Assembly (NCBI GenBank): GCA_900540495.1
Contig: UQGA01000008.1
Span: 23,087 to 87,086, forward strand
Direction: 5' to 3'
DNA length: 64,000 bases
DNA from: an uncultured Eubacteriales bacterium
Lineage (GTDB): Bacteria; Bacillota; Clostridia; Christensenellales; CAG-138
Part shown: positions 14,855 to 24,869 of the stretch, in pieces
How positions within the stretch are numbered: the first letter of the stretch is position 1
Layout: each line of letters opens with the position of its first letter
Translations under genes and position numbers: made by a program
Notes under the pieces: generated by a model
The model's database searches: none
What the model was told of the DNA's origin: nothing
What the model saw: the letters and a program-made list of their open reading frames with translations, nothing else

Positions 14855-15853
14855 ATGACCTGCAAAGCCTATACCGAACAACTGGAGGCGGCGACGCTCT
14901 CGCAATACGCCATGCTCTCGCGCAACAGCCGCGGGCGCGAACATCCCATCACGCCCTGTGAGCTGCGCACGGATTTCATCCGCGACCGCGACCGCATCCT
15001 GCACTGCAAATCCTTCCGGCGGCTCAAGCACAAGACGCAGGTGTTCCTTGCGCCGCAGGGCGATCATTACCGCACACGCCTGACGCATACGCTGGAGGTG
15101 GCACAGATTGCGCGCACGATCTCCCGTGCGCTGCGCCTCAACGAGGATCTGACGGAGGCCATCGCGCTCGGCCATGACCTCGGCCACACGCCGTTTGGTC
15201 ACAGCGGCGAGGACGTTCTCAACCGGCTTGTGCCGGGCGGGTTTGCGCACAACGAGCACAGCCTGCGCGTGGTGGAATACCTGGAAAACGGCGGCGCCGG
15301 TCTGAACCTCACGTTTGAAGTGCGCGACGGCATTCTGCACCACAAGAAGAACGGCACCCCGGCGACGCTCGAGGGCAAGGTCGTCTCCTTTGCGGACCGG
15401 ATCGCCTACCTCAACCATGACATCGACGACGCCATCCGTGCCGGCGTCATCCAGGAGGCGGACCTGCCCGCCGCCTGCGTGCGCATGCTCGGCGACAGCC
15501 ACGGCAAACGGATCAACACGATCATCCTCGATATCGTCGCGCAGAGCACCGACCGGCCGGAGATCCTCATGTCCGGCGAGGTGAGCGAACAGTTCGACCG
15601 GTTGCGCGCGTTCATGTTTGAACGGGTCTACCGCAACCCGGCCGCCAAAAGCGAGGAGGGCAAGGCCAAGCGCATGATGGAGCAGCTGTTTGCCCACTAT
15701 ATCGAACATCTGGACGAGATCCCGCCGGAATTTCTGCTGCGGCTTGCGGCGGACGGGCGCGAGCGCGTCGCCGCAGATTACATCGCGTGCATGACGGACA
15801 ACTATGCCATCCACGATTTTGAGCGGCTGTTCGTGCCGAAGTCCTGGGCCTGA
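14855..15853 (+). CDS. dGTP triphosphohydrolase-like HD-domain protein
   Basis: 332 residues. It belongs to the short dGTPase family: RDRDRILHCKSFRRLKHKTQVF, then HRTRL-type RTRLTHTLEVAQIARTI (first metal His) and the HD pair in ALGHDLGHTPFGHSGE. A second His-rich element is at HNEHSLRVVEYL. These enzymes hydrolyse dNTPs to nucleosides and triphosphate. GGGAGGG precedes the ATG. It lies directly upstream of dnaG and rpoD in the same orientation, an arrangement seen in many Clostridia and suggesting coupling of dNTP levels with replication. Confidence 0.9.
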   Translation: MTCKAYTEQLEAATLSQYAMLSRNSRGREHPITPCELRTDFIRDRDRILHCKSFRRLKHKTQVFLAPQGDHYRTRLTHTLEVAQIARTISRALRLNEDLTEAIALGHDLGHTPFGHSGEDVLNRLVPGGFAHNEHSLRVVEYLENGGAGLNLTFEVRDGILHHKKNGTPATLEGKVVSFADRIAYLNHDIDDAIRAGVIQEADLPAACVRMLGDSHGKRINTIILDIVAQSTDRPEILMSGEVSEQFDRLRAFMFERVYRNPAAKSEEGKAKRMMEQLFAHYIEHLDEIPPEFLLRLAADGRERVAADYIACMTDNYAIHDFERLFVPKSWA

Positions 15854-15857
15854 AAAG

Positions 15858-15886
15858 GCAGGAAACGCATGCGATTTGTCGAATAA
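15858..15886 (+). promoter_or_regulatory. Near-perfect sigma-H-type promoter before dnaG, overlapping a Spo0A-box sequence
   Basis: GCAGGAAAC (15858-15866), 11 bases, then GTCGAATAA (15878-15886). Against the known sigma-H consensus RNAGGAWWW-N11/12-RNNGAATWW the match is 8/9 and 9/9. Its -10 also contains TGTCGAA (15877-15883), the Spo0A box core. In Bacillus the dnaG-sigA operon also has a sigma-H promoter, which supports the call. Confidence 0.6.
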
Positions 15887-15922
15887 ACGATAGACGGTTG
15901 TGGAGAAAGGAGGCGGATTCGC

Positions 15923-17686
15923 TTGGCGTTCCCGGACGCATGGCTCGACGAGCTGCTGGCAAAGAACGACATCGTTTCCGTCATTTCTTCCTACGTCGAG
16001 TTGCGGCCCAAGGGGCGCCGCCTCTGGGGGCTCTGCCCGCTGCACGGCGAAAAAACGCCTTCGTTTTCCGTTTCGCCGGACAAGCAGATGTTCTACTGTT
16101 TCGGCTGTCATGCGGGCGGCACGGTGATCCAGTTCATCATGCAGATGGAACGGCTGAGCTTTGTGGAGGCGGTCAAGCTGCTGGCCAACCGCGCCGGTAT
16201 GGAACTGCCCGAAAACGCCGACGATACCGCCATGCAGCGCGAACGGGCCTACAAGGAACGTCTGTATGCGGCATGCAAGGCGGCCGCCCGTTTCTACATG
16301 GAAACGCTGCTCGGGCCGGACGGCGCGCCCGGGCGCGCATACCTCGCGGGGCGCGGCCTGACCAGCGAATCGGTCAAGCGCTTCGGCATCGGCTATGCGC
16401 CGGCCGCATGGGACGCCCTGAAAAACCACCTGCTGGCGGCCGGCTTCACGCAGCAGGAACTGTTGGACGCCGGGCTTCTTGTGCATAATACGGAGAAGAA
16501 CAGCGTGTATGATGCGTACCGCAACCGCGTGATCTTCCCGATCATCGGCGCATCCGGCCGGGTGCTGGGGTTTGGCGCGCGCGTACTGAACGACGATAAG
16601 CCCAAGTATATCAACACGGGCGACACGCCGATCTACAACAAGCGCAACAATCTGTACGGCCTGTATCTGCAAAAGGGACGCCGCTGCGCCGACCTGGTGA
16701 TGGTTGAGGGATATACGGACGTGATCGGCCTGTTCGAAGCCGGGATCACAAATGCCGTCGCCAGCCTTGGCACGGCGCTCACCGTACAGCAGGCGCGGCT
16801 GCTCAAACGTTACACGCAGCTGGTCTATATTGCCTACGACGGCGACGCGGCCGGGCAGAACGCGACCATCCGCGGCCTCGACATCCTCTCGCACGAGGGG
16901 ATTGACGTGCGCGTGATCGTGTTCCCGGATGCGCAGGACCCGGACGAATTCATCCGGACGCACGGCAGGGAGGCGTTCGACGCACTCAAGGATCATGCGC
17001 TCTCGCTCAATGCCTTCAAGCTCGAGAGCATGGCCCGCGGGTACCGTCTCACCGACGAGAACAACCGTGAGCGATATGCCAAGGAGGCGTGCCGCTTCAT
17101 CGCTTCGCTCCAGCCGGTCGAACAGGGGCGCTACTATGCGCAACTGGCCAAAAAGACCGGCTATCCGGTGGAGGCGCTGCAGGCACAGGGCGCCGCCGGC
17201 AGCCCGCTGGAGACGGCGCCGGTCCGGCGATCGCCCGGTATTCGACGCACGGCGGTCCCCGTTGAGGAAGACGCCCGCACCCGCGCCGAGAACGCGCTGC
17301 TGTTGGCCATGGCGCAATCGCGCGAAGCGACGCTTGCCGCCGTGTCCGACGGGGCGGCGGAGCTCTTCTCCGACGATGCGCGCAGTCTTCTGGCGGCGGA
17401 GATCATCGCCGCTTACGCGGCGGACACGGCGCCCAACTGCGCGCGCATCATCGCCGCCATGCCGGAGGAGCTGGCCGGCCGGCTGGCCGGCGTATTCCGC
17501 GAGGACGCCGTCGCCAAGGACCCGTTGCGCGTCGTGCGCGACTGCGCCGCCGCCATCCGCCGGTTTGACCGCCGCAGGCAGATCGACGCGATGACCCTCC
17601 AGTTGACCGACAGCACGCTGCCCGCCAACGAACGGCAGGCGCTGATGGAACAGATACAACACCTGACGCGCGAGCTTCGCGGCTGA
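15923..17686 (+). CDS. dnaG: DNA primase
   Basis: 587 residues, normal DnaG length. It makes RNA primers for replication with the DnaB helicase. The N-terminal zinc-binding domain has CPLHGEKTPSFSVS and FYCFGCHAGG; the catalytic TOPRIM domain has FGAR, MVEGYTDVIGL and YDGDAAGQ; the C-terminal helicase-binding domain is divergent, as usual. The start is TTG at 15923, set by the strong AAAGGAGG at 15906-15913. It is transcribed with rpoD, 71 bases downstream. Confidence 0.97.
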   Translation: MAFPDAWLDELLAKNDIVSVISSYVELRPKGRRLWGLCPLHGEKTPSFSVSPDKQMFYCFGCHAGGTVIQFIMQMERLSFVEAVKLLANRAGMELPENADDTAMQRERAYKERLYAACKAAARFYMETLLGPDGAPGRAYLAGRGLTSESVKRFGIGYAPAAWDALKNHLLAAGFTQQELLDAGLLVHNTEKNSVYDAYRNRVIFPIIGASGRVLGFGARVLNDDKPKYINTGDTPIYNKRNNLYGLYLQKGRRCADLVMVEGYTDVIGLFEAGITNAVASLGTALTVQQARLLKRYTQLVYIAYDGDAAGQNATIRGLDILSHEGIDVRVIVFPDAQDPDEFIRTHGREAFDALKDHALSLNAFKLESMARGYRLTDENNRERYAKEACRFIASLQPVEQGRYYAQLAKKTGYPVEALQAQGAAGSPLETAPVRRSPGIRRTAVPVEEDARTRAENALLLAMAQSREATLAAVSDGAAELFSDDARSLLAAEIIAAYAADTAPNCARIIAAMPEELAGRLAGVFREDAVAKDPLRVVRDCAAAIRRFDRRRQIDAMTLQLTDSTLPANERQALMEQIQHLTRELRG

Positions 17687-17757
17687 GCCGCAGGGATACA
17701 GAAATACAGCATTTTCACGCGCCGGCCGCACGGCCGGTGGGGAAGGAGTGAGCGGAT

Positions 17758-18837
<1,080 letters not shown>

Positions 18838-18860
18838 CAATCACCACAAAAGCGAAAAGC

Positions 18861-18891
18861 GGCGCGCGCCAAAAGGCGCGCGCCCGTTTTT
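18861..18891 (+). terminator. Intrinsic terminator of the dnaG-rpoD operon
   Basis: A perfect 10-bp stem GGCGCGCGCC with an AAAA loop, followed by CGTTTTT. Confidence 0.9.
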
Positions 18892-18902
18892 GGGGAGGGC
18901 CC

Positions 18903-19622
18903 TTACTGCATGCGCACCATCTCCTTGTGCAGCCGTTTGATGATGCGCTTTTCCAGCCGCGAGATATAGCTCTGCGAAATGCCAAGCAGGTCGGCCACCT
19001 GCTTCTGCGTACATTCCGGCTGGTCATTGAGCCCGAAGCGCAGCTCGACGATGCGCTTTTCGCGCGGGGAAAGCCGCTGGAGCGCCGCGCGCAGCAGCTC
19101 ACGGTCCACCTCGTCCTCCAGGTCGCGGCTGACGATGTCCGCCTCCGTGCCGAGGATGTCGGAGAGCAGCAGTTCGTTCCCGTCCCAGTCCACGTTGAGC
19201 GGCTCGTCGAACGACACCTCCAGCCGCAGCTTGTTGGACCGGCGCAGGTGCATGAGGATCTCGTTTTCGATGCAGCGCGAGGCATAGGTGGCCAGCTTGA
19301 TCTTTTTGTCCGGATCGAACGTGTTGACCGCCTTGATGAGCCCGATCGTCCCGATGGAGATCAGGTCCTCAATGCCGACGCCCGTATTCTCAAACTTGCG
19401 CGCAATGTACACCACCAGCCGGAGGTTATGCTCGATCAGCGCGTCCGCCGCCGTCTTCTCCCCCGCCTTCAGGCGCTGCACCCACTGCTGCTCCTCCTCC
19501 GGTGCAAACGGCGCCGGCAGCGTCTCGCCCGAATGGATGTACAGGATCGGCCGCTGGCGCCGGGCGATCAGGCGCAGGTACCGCCGCCGGCACCACGTCC
19601 ACATGCGTTTCCACATCTTCAT
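18903..19622 (-). CDS. sigE: Sporulation sigma factor sigma-E (precursor)
   Basis: 239 residues, the same length as Bacillus pro-sigma-E. A basic, Trp/Arg-rich N-terminal stretch corresponds to the pro-sequence removed by SpoIIGA. Region 2 shows EHNLRLVVYIARKFENTG, EDLISIGTIGLIKAVNTFD and LATYASRCIENEILMHLRR; region 4.2 shows CTQKQVADLLGISQSYISRLEKRI. Sigma-E drives early mother-cell genes. The start at 19622 follows AAGGGAAGGAG. It is the third gene of a spoIIE-spoIIGA-sigE operon. In many Clostridia sigG follows sigE; here it does not. Confidence 0.95.
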   Translation of the reverse strand: MKMWKRMWTWCRRRYLRLIARRQRPILYIHSGETLPAPFAPEEEQQWVQRLKAGEKTAADALIEHNLRLVVYIARKFENTGVGIEDLISIGTIGLIKAVNTFDPDKKIKLATYASRCIENEILMHLRRSNKLRLEVSFDEPLNVDWDGNELLLSDILGTEADIVSRDLEDEVDRELLRAALQRLSPREKRIVELRFGLNDQPECTQKQVADLLGISQSYISRLEKRIIKRLHKEMVRMQ

Positions 19623-20397
19623 TTCTCCTTCCCTTTGGCAGCAGCGCGCTGTCGATGATGGCCTGCGTGCCCATGATCTGCACGTCGGCGGGCGCGACCA
19701 GCGCATCCACCGCATACCACCCGCCGCAATACACCTGTATCAGACGGGGCTGCACCGCATAGAGAAAACCGTCGCCGCCGAGCGCCGCATAGGGGACGGG
19801 GCGCCCCCCTTCCGTCAGGGGCATGAGCATCCGCTCCACCACAACGACGGGCTTGCCGCTGAGCGGCTCGGTCAGCAGATTGCCGCTGTCGGCAAAAGCG
19901 GTCAGCTCCAGCGTGCGGTCCTCGAGCACGACGCGCATGCGCACGCGCCGGCTGCGGTCCCGCACCGCGCTGAAAAACGCGCGCACGAGCCGCGGCAGCA
20001 CAGCGGCCGCCACCGCGCCGGCGAGCGCGACGCGCAACGGCACCGTGCCTACGAGCGCACCGCCGGAAAGCGTACCGCCCAACAGCAGCGTGAGCGCCAG
20101 CAGCAAGCCGCCCGTCAGGCAGGCGGAGAGGAACAGCGCCAGCAGCGCGCGCGGCAGGTCGCGCAGCCCATGCGTGAGCGGCAGCGAAGCGAGAACGCAC
20201 AGCAGCAGCTTGCAGGGAAGCGTGCGCAGCAGCGGCACGGCGGTCAACGACAACAGCGCATAGACCGCGCCGCCCAGCGCCGCCGCCACGGCCGCCACAG
20301 GCCGCAGCCGAAGCGCGCCGATGGCCGCCGCCAGGTGCAGCATCAGCAGGTCCATCATCAGGTTGTCGAGCAGAAACAGCTCAATCGACAGTTCCAT
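19426..20397 (-). CDS. spoIIGA: SpoIIGA, membrane aspartic protease that matures pro-sigma-E
   Basis: The N-terminal half has five hydrophobic helices (about 1-135). The protease half carries the catalytic motif FADSGNLLTEPLSGKPVVVVE with the Asp of DSGN at residue 169. SpoIIGA cleaves the pro-sequence of sigma-E after septation. Family-like sequence ends at DSALLPKG, about 258 residues, where sigE begins. No stop occurs there: the frame stays open and overlaps sigE out of frame by 197 bases, giving 323 residues with a Pro/Ala/Gly-rich tail unlike the family. It starts 9 bases after the spoIIE stop. Confidence 0.85.
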   Translation of the reverse strand: MELSIELFLLDNLMMDLLMLHLAAAIGALRLRPVAAVAAALGGAVYALLSLTAVPLLRTLPCKLLLCVLASLPLTHGLRDLPRALLALFLSACLTGGLLLALTLLLGGTLSGGALVGTVPLRVALAGAVAAAVLPRLVRAFFSAVRDRSRRVRMRVVLEDRTLELTAFADSGNLLTEPLSGKPVVVVERMLMPLTEGGRPVPYAALGGDGFLYAVQPRLIQVYCGGWYAVDALVAPADVQIMGTQAIIDSALLPKGRRNEDVETHVDVVPAAVPAPDRPAPAADPVHPFGRDAAGAVCTGGGAAVGAAPEGGGEDGGGRADRA

Positions 20398-20406
20398 ACC
20401 ATAGCG

Positions 20407-22695
20407 CTATGCAATCCTGATGACCATGACGGTCATATCGTCCTGCGCGCCGGCTTCGAGCGCCGCGTGCAGCAGCCGGTCCGCCGCGGTCTGGCTGTCC
20501 GGCCCATCCTCGAGCGCACGGCCGATGTGCTCCTGCGTCCGCTCGCCCAGCGCGTCCAGCGCGCCGTCGGAAAACATGATGATCGTATCGTTCCTGCGGA
20601 TGCGCGCGCGCTGCACGGCCGGGGTCGCGTCATCCACGATGCCGGCGGGCAATGCCTCCGCGCAAACGGTATGCAGTCTCTCGGCGCGATAGACGAACGT
20701 TGGCGGCGCGCCGCACTTGATGAACTCCGCCTGCCCGCTGCGCAGGTTCAGATACAGCGCGTCGAGCGTGGCGTACATGTCCTGCTCATGCTTGAGCAGC
20801 AGGCGGTTCACGGTTTCGAGCGCCATGTCGCGCGAAAACCCGCTGTCAAACAGGTCGAACAGCAGCCGGATGGCGGCCTGGCTTTCGCTGCGCGCGTTTT
20901 CGCCCGCGCCCATGCCGTCGCTGATGGCATACAGCACCCGCCCCAGCGGGAGCCGCCGCTCGCCGGTACTGTCGCCGCTCACGCCACTGCGGCTCACCGG
21001 CGCGCTCGCCGCGCCCATCTGCGCGCTGAGCGGTTGCGCCTCTTCCAGCACGAGGATGCCCTGCCGTCCCACCTTGCGCGCCGATAATACGGCGACCGGC
21101 CGGCGCAGCGTCGCATGCACCGCTTCGCACACCGGCAGGGGCGCATCCACATAGTTCGGCGATACGCGCACGTCCAGGCGGAGCTTGCCGGACGGGAATG
21201 CGGCGTCCACGCCGAACGCACGGATGCCATGCCGGTCGAGGCTCTGCGCCACGGCCCGCTCCAGATCCTCGTCGAGCCACCGCTCCTCCTGCACGCGCGC
21301 CGCCAGCCCCTCCAGCACATCGCACATGCCGTTGAGCTGCCGGTTGACAAAGCCGTACTGCCGTGCCGTGCGGCTGCGCAGCGCGCTTTGCACCAGGTAC
21401 TGATTTTGCGCCTGCCAGGCGGCGGCCGCCATCTGCGTCATGTGCTTGCAGGATGGGTCGAACGGGCGGCGAATGCGGATGCGCTCGCCCCGCTCGTGCG
21501 CCTGCAGCATGGCCGATACGGCCTGCGCCGCCAGATGCGGGTCTCGCCAGCACATCTTTTTGAGCGAGCAGTCCATGCAGACGCTCGCGGCCGCCTGCGC
21601 CGTCCACTGCAGCTTTGCGTCCGGCGGTTCCTGCCGCTGCGGCATTTCAAACAGCTTTGCCACCTCGCGTCCGACGGCGACCGTGCGGCGGATATCCTCG
21701 GCCGTATGTTCCCGCATCCGCTTCATCGCCTTTTCACTGAAACGCTCCCGATCCATATCCGCATCCAGATAAGAGCAGAGCGCCAGCAGCAGGTTGCGCG
21801 GGATGAGCAGGAACACCGCGCCGGAAACGGCAAGGTTCAGCAGGTTGATCGTGTGCGACGCGGTATACACGTACGTGCCGACCACCAGGCTGCACGCGAG
21901 AAAGCCGCCAAACACGCCGATGGTATCCGCCCGGCGCATGAGCGCGCCGGCAAGCGTACATGCCGCAAGGCTGCCGACGAACACAAGCGTGAAATCCCCG
22001 CTGACGGCGAGCACCACCGCCAGCGCCACGGACACCGCCACGCCGCTGACGCCGCGCGAGAGCGCCGCGATCATCGCAAACAGCAGCAGCAGCACGACCG
22101 GCAATGAAAAGCCAAATGCCTGCACATCGGTCACGGAGAGCAGGAAAAAGCCGAACGACAAGCTGATGCTCACCTGTTCGGCGTCCGAGAGTACGTGGCG
22201 GTTGCCCAGCATACGTATGGTCCGCAGCGCGCTCTGCATGACGAGCGCCGCAAACTCGCACAGGCCTATGTTGATCAGCGCGCGCAGCAGCGACGACACG
22301 TCGGACGCATGAAAGATCGGCAGCATCGCCGCCTGCGCCAGGAACAGCAGGAACAGCCGGTCGAGTGTTTCGCCCTTGCCGCTCCAGCACAGCCAGAGCA
22401 GGTGCATCACATAATAGAGCACACACGCGCACACGGCCGGATACTGCGGTTCGGCCTGCAGCAGAATGGCGCCAAAAACCGCGCCGGCAAACGCATAGTG
22501 CGCGTTGCAGCCGGAAATCGTGGCCGCGGCGAGAAACGCAAGCCCGAACGGCGCAATATCCCCGGCGATGCACACGCGTCCGAGCAGCAGCGCGCCAAAG
22601 AACGTCAGCAGCTCGCCGGCAAAGGCGCGCCGCCCGATATACTGCAAAAAACGGTTCTGCTTCGGCTTGTTGGCTCTTTCGCTCTCGTCGCTCAT
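20407..22695 (-). CDS. spoIIE: Stage II sporulation protein E (SpoIIE phosphatase)
   Basis: 762 residues, slightly shorter than the 827 of Bacillus. The first 330 residues form about ten membrane helices. A central regulatory region with a Cys cluster (CMDCSLKKMCWRD) follows, and the C-terminal PP2C domain has AISDGMGAGENA (about 594) and IIMFSDGALDALGE (about 711), the metal-binding Asp residues. SpoIIE dephosphorylates SpoIIAA in the forespore to release sigma-F and sits at the polar septum. The ATG at 22695 has GAGG upstream. It heads an operon with spoIIGA and sigE, an unusual union of loci that are separate in Bacillus. Confidence 0.95.
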   Translation of the reverse strand: MSDESERANKPKQNRFLQYIGRRAFAGELLTFFGALLLGRVCIAGDIAPFGLAFLAAATISGCNAHYAFAGAVFGAILLQAEPQYPAVCACVLYYVMHLLWLCWSGKGETLDRLFLLFLAQAAMLPIFHASDVSSLLRALINIGLCEFAALVMQSALRTIRMLGNRHVLSDAEQVSISLSFGFFLLSVTDVQAFGFSLPVVLLLLFAMIAALSRGVSGVAVSVALAVVLAVSGDFTLVFVGSLAACTLAGALMRRADTIGVFGGFLACSLVVGTYVYTASHTINLLNLAVSGAVFLLIPRNLLLALCSYLDADMDRERFSEKAMKRMREHTAEDIRRTVAVGREVAKLFEMPQRQEPPDAKLQWTAQAAASVCMDCSLKKMCWRDPHLAAQAVSAMLQAHERGERIRIRRPFDPSCKHMTQMAAAAWQAQNQYLVQSALRSRTARQYGFVNRQLNGMCDVLEGLAARVQEERWLDEDLERAVAQSLDRHGIRAFGVDAAFPSGKLRLDVRVSPNYVDAPLPVCEAVHATLRRPVAVLSARKVGRQGILVLEEAQPLSAQMGAASAPVSRSGVSGDSTGERRLPLGRVLYAISDGMGAGENARSESQAAIRLLFDLFDSGFSRDMALETVNRLLLKHEQDMYATLDALYLNLRSGQAEFIKCGAPPTFVYRAERLHTVCAEALPAGIVDDATPAVQRARIRRNDTIIMFSDGALDALGERTQEHIGRALEDGPDSQTAADRLLHAALEAGAQDDMTVMVIRIA

Positions 22696-22713
22696 ACATC
22701 CACCCTCGTTGCT

Positions 22714-22738
22714 ATTATAAGAACACACGCCTGTCGAA
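22714..22738 (-). promoter_or_regulatory. Spo0A-box promoter of spoIIE-spoIIGA-sigE
   Basis: On the minus strand a perfect TATAAT (22714-22719) lies 18 bases before the start. Twelve bases further upstream is TTCGACA (22732-22738), the exact inverse of the Spo0A box TGTCGAA. No standard -35 is present, as in Spo0A-dependent sigma-A promoters. Confidence 0.55.
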
Positions 22739-22895
22739 AAGCTCGGATTGAGCGAAAGCACGGACAGCTTTTCTCGCCCGCCATTCGGCGCAAACCGTCC
22801 CAATGCGGCACAAAGCCCGCCTTCCGCCCCGCCGGGCCGCCGTCATGCGCCGGAAACACGTCGAACGCGCAGGGCGGCGGCTGTCCGTCCTGCGC

Positions 22896-22924
22896 TTGCA
22901 GCCGGTTGGCTTGTGTGATAAACT
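22896..22924 (+). promoter_or_regulatory. Promoter of the dapL-tmk operon
   Basis: TTGCAG (22896-22901), 17 bases, TAAACT (22919-22924) with TG one base upstream (extended -10). Confidence 0.5.
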
Positions 22925-22957
22925 GGGAAGAACAGAATCGATAAGCGGAGGCATGTT

Positions 22958-24178
22958 ATGTTCAAGGCCAATGGCGACTACAGCCTGTTGCAGGGCAACT
23001 ACCTGTTTTCCGAGGTCGGCAAGCGCGTTGCCGCGTTCCAGAAGGCGCACCCGGAGGCGGATCTGATCCGCATGGGCATCGGGGATGTGACGCGGCCGCT
23101 CGTGCCTGCGGTGATCGCCGCGATGCATCAGGCCGTGGACGAGATGGGGAACGAGGCGACCTTCCGCGGCTATGGGCCGGAATACGGCTACGATTTTCTG
23201 CGCGAAGCCATCCGGCAGCGCGACTATGCCAGCCGGGGCGTGGATATCTCGGTCGACGAGATCTTCGTATCCGACGGTGCCAAGTGCGACGTGGGCAACA
23301 TTCAGGAGCTGTTTGCGCCGGACTGCACCGTGGCCGTGACCGATCCGGTCTATCCCGTCTATGTGGATACGAACGTGATGGCCGGGCGCGGCGGCCGCTA
23401 CCAGGACGGCGCCTATGCGCGCATCGTCTATCTGCCCTGCACGGCGGAAAACGGCTTCATGCCGGAGCTGCCGGAAGCGGCGCCGGACGTGATGTACCTG
23501 TGCTATCCGAACAACCCCACCGGCGCGGCGCTGAAAAAGGCGCAACTTGCCGATATCGTGGCCTATGCGCGGAAAAACGGCACGCTGCTGCTGTACGACT
23601 CCGCCTATGAAGCGTACATCTCGGAGCCGGAGGCGCCCCACAGCATATTTGAGGTTGAGGGCGCTGTGGAGTGTGCCATCGAATTCCGCTCCATGAGCAA
23701 GACGGCCGGCTTTACGGGCGTGCGCTGCGCCTATACGGTCGTGCCCCGGGCGCTTCGCTGCCGCGACACCCTGGGCAACGAGGTCTCGCTCAACGCCATG
23801 TGGGCGCGCCGCATGGCCACCAAGTTCAACGGTGTATCCTACATCACCCAGCGCGGCGCAGCCGCCGGCCTGTCCGACGAGGGCTACGCCCAGCTGCGCG
23901 CCGTGGTGGCGGACTACATGGAGAACGCGCGCATCATCCGCGAGAGTCTGCGCGCGGCCGGCTATACCGTCTACGGCGGCGTCAACGCGCCCTACATCTG
24001 GCTCAGGGTGCCGCACGGCGACAGCTGGCGCTTTTTTGACGAACTGCTGGCAACGCACCACATCGTGGGCACGCCCGGCGCCGGGTTCGGCAAGGCCGGC
24101 GAAGGCTATCTCCGCATGACCGCGTTCGCCACGCGCGAAAACACGCTGCGCGCCATGGCGCGCATTACAAAGGGCTGA
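22958..24178 (+). CDS. dapL: LL-diaminopimelate aminotransferase
   Basis: 406 residues, the usual DapL length. It converts tetrahydrodipicolinate directly to LL-diaminopimelate with glutamate, bypassing the succinylase or acetylase branch of lysine and cell-wall synthesis. Landmarks are the N-terminal GNYLFSEVGKRV, GIGDVTRPL, FRGYGPEYGY, CYPNNPTGAA and YDSAYEAYI. The PLP-binding Lys is in RSMSKTAGFTGVR near residue 248, and the C-terminal RMTAFA completes the fold. GGAGG precedes the start. tmk follows after 4 bases. Confidence 0.96.
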   Translation: MFKANGDYSLLQGNYLFSEVGKRVAAFQKAHPEADLIRMGIGDVTRPLVPAVIAAMHQAVDEMGNEATFRGYGPEYGYDFLREAIRQRDYASRGVDISVDEIFVSDGAKCDVGNIQELFAPDCTVAVTDPVYPVYVDTNVMAGRGGRYQDGAYARIVYLPCTAENGFMPELPEAAPDVMYLCYPNNPTGAALKKAQLADIVAYARKNGTLLLYDSAYEAYISEPEAPHSIFEVEGAVECAIEFRSMSKTAGFTGVRCAYTVVPRALRCRDTLGNEVSLNAMWARRMATKFNGVSYITQRGAAAGLSDEGYAQLRAVVADYMENARIIRESLRAAGYTVYGGVNAPYIWLRVPHGDSWRFFDELLATHHIVGTPGAGFGKAGEGYLRMTAFATRENTLRAMARITKG

Positions 24179-24182
24179 GGCT

Positions 24183-24869
24183 ATGGCGTTCATCATTGCA
24201 TTTGAGGGCATTGACGGGACCGGCAAGGGCACGCAGATGGAGCGCGCCGCCTGCCGGCTGCTCGCAGCCGGCAGGCGCGTGGAGCGGCTCTCGTTTCCGA
24301 TCTACAGCTCCTTTTTCGGGCGGGAGGTCGGCAAGCTGCTCACCGGCAGCGACGGCGTGCGCGCCGATACCGTGGACGGCAAAAGCATGGCGCTCTGGTT
24401 TGCGCTCGACCGGTTCGAGGCGCTGAAGGATTTTGACGGCGACGCCTGCGACGTGCTGCTCATCAACCGTTATGTGCTGTCCAACGCCGTATACCAGTCC
24501 ATCCGCGACTGTGACGCCGGCAAGCCCGACCTGCTCGACTTCGTGCTGGCGCTGGAACACGAGCACTTCGGCATTCCGCGCGTGGACGCCTACCTGCTGT
24601 TCGACATGGATCTTGCGCAGGCGGCGGGCAACGTGGACAAAAAGGGCTACCGCGACTATGTGGGCGAAGGGCGCGATATCTACGAGTCCATCCCGGACAT
24701 CCAGCGCCGGGCGCGCGAGAAATACCTCGCCTATGCGGCGCGCCTGCCCAACGTGCGGGTCATCCCCTGTATGCGGGACGGCCGGCTGGAGAGCATTGAG
24801 ACCATCGGCGCCCGCGTGGACGCGGCGCTCGTGCAAATGGGTCTGTTGCAGGAGGAGAAAGCGACATGA
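24183..24869 (+). CDS. tmk: Thymidylate kinase
   Basis: 228 residues. It phosphorylates dTMP to dTDP. The P-loop reads FEGIDGTGKGTQ, where the usual final Ser/Thr region is retained as GKGT; a DR-type motif occurs in FALDRFEA, and the lid region is YRDYVGEGRDIYESI. It belongs to the longer TMK subgroup found in some Firmicutes. It starts 4 bases after dapL and overlaps the next gene by 4 (ATGA), so all three are probably co-transcribed. Confidence 0.9.
   Translation: MAFIIAFEGIDGTGKGTQMERAACRLLAAGRRVERLSFPIYSSFFGREVGKLLTGSDGVRADTVDGKSMALWFALDRFEALKDFDGDACDVLLINRYVLSNAVYQSIRDCDAGKPDLLDFVLALEHEHFGIPRVDAYLLFDMDLAQAAGNVDKKGYRDYVGEGRDIYESIPDIQRRAREKYLAYAARLPNVRVIPCMRDGRLESIETIGARVDAALVQMGLLQEEKAT

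Noticed and set aside
14774..17731. A 985-codon open frame antisense to the dGTPase and dnaG genes
   Set aside because: GC-rich codon bias leaves opposite frames open; the plus strand has clear families and ribosome sites and the antisense translation has none.
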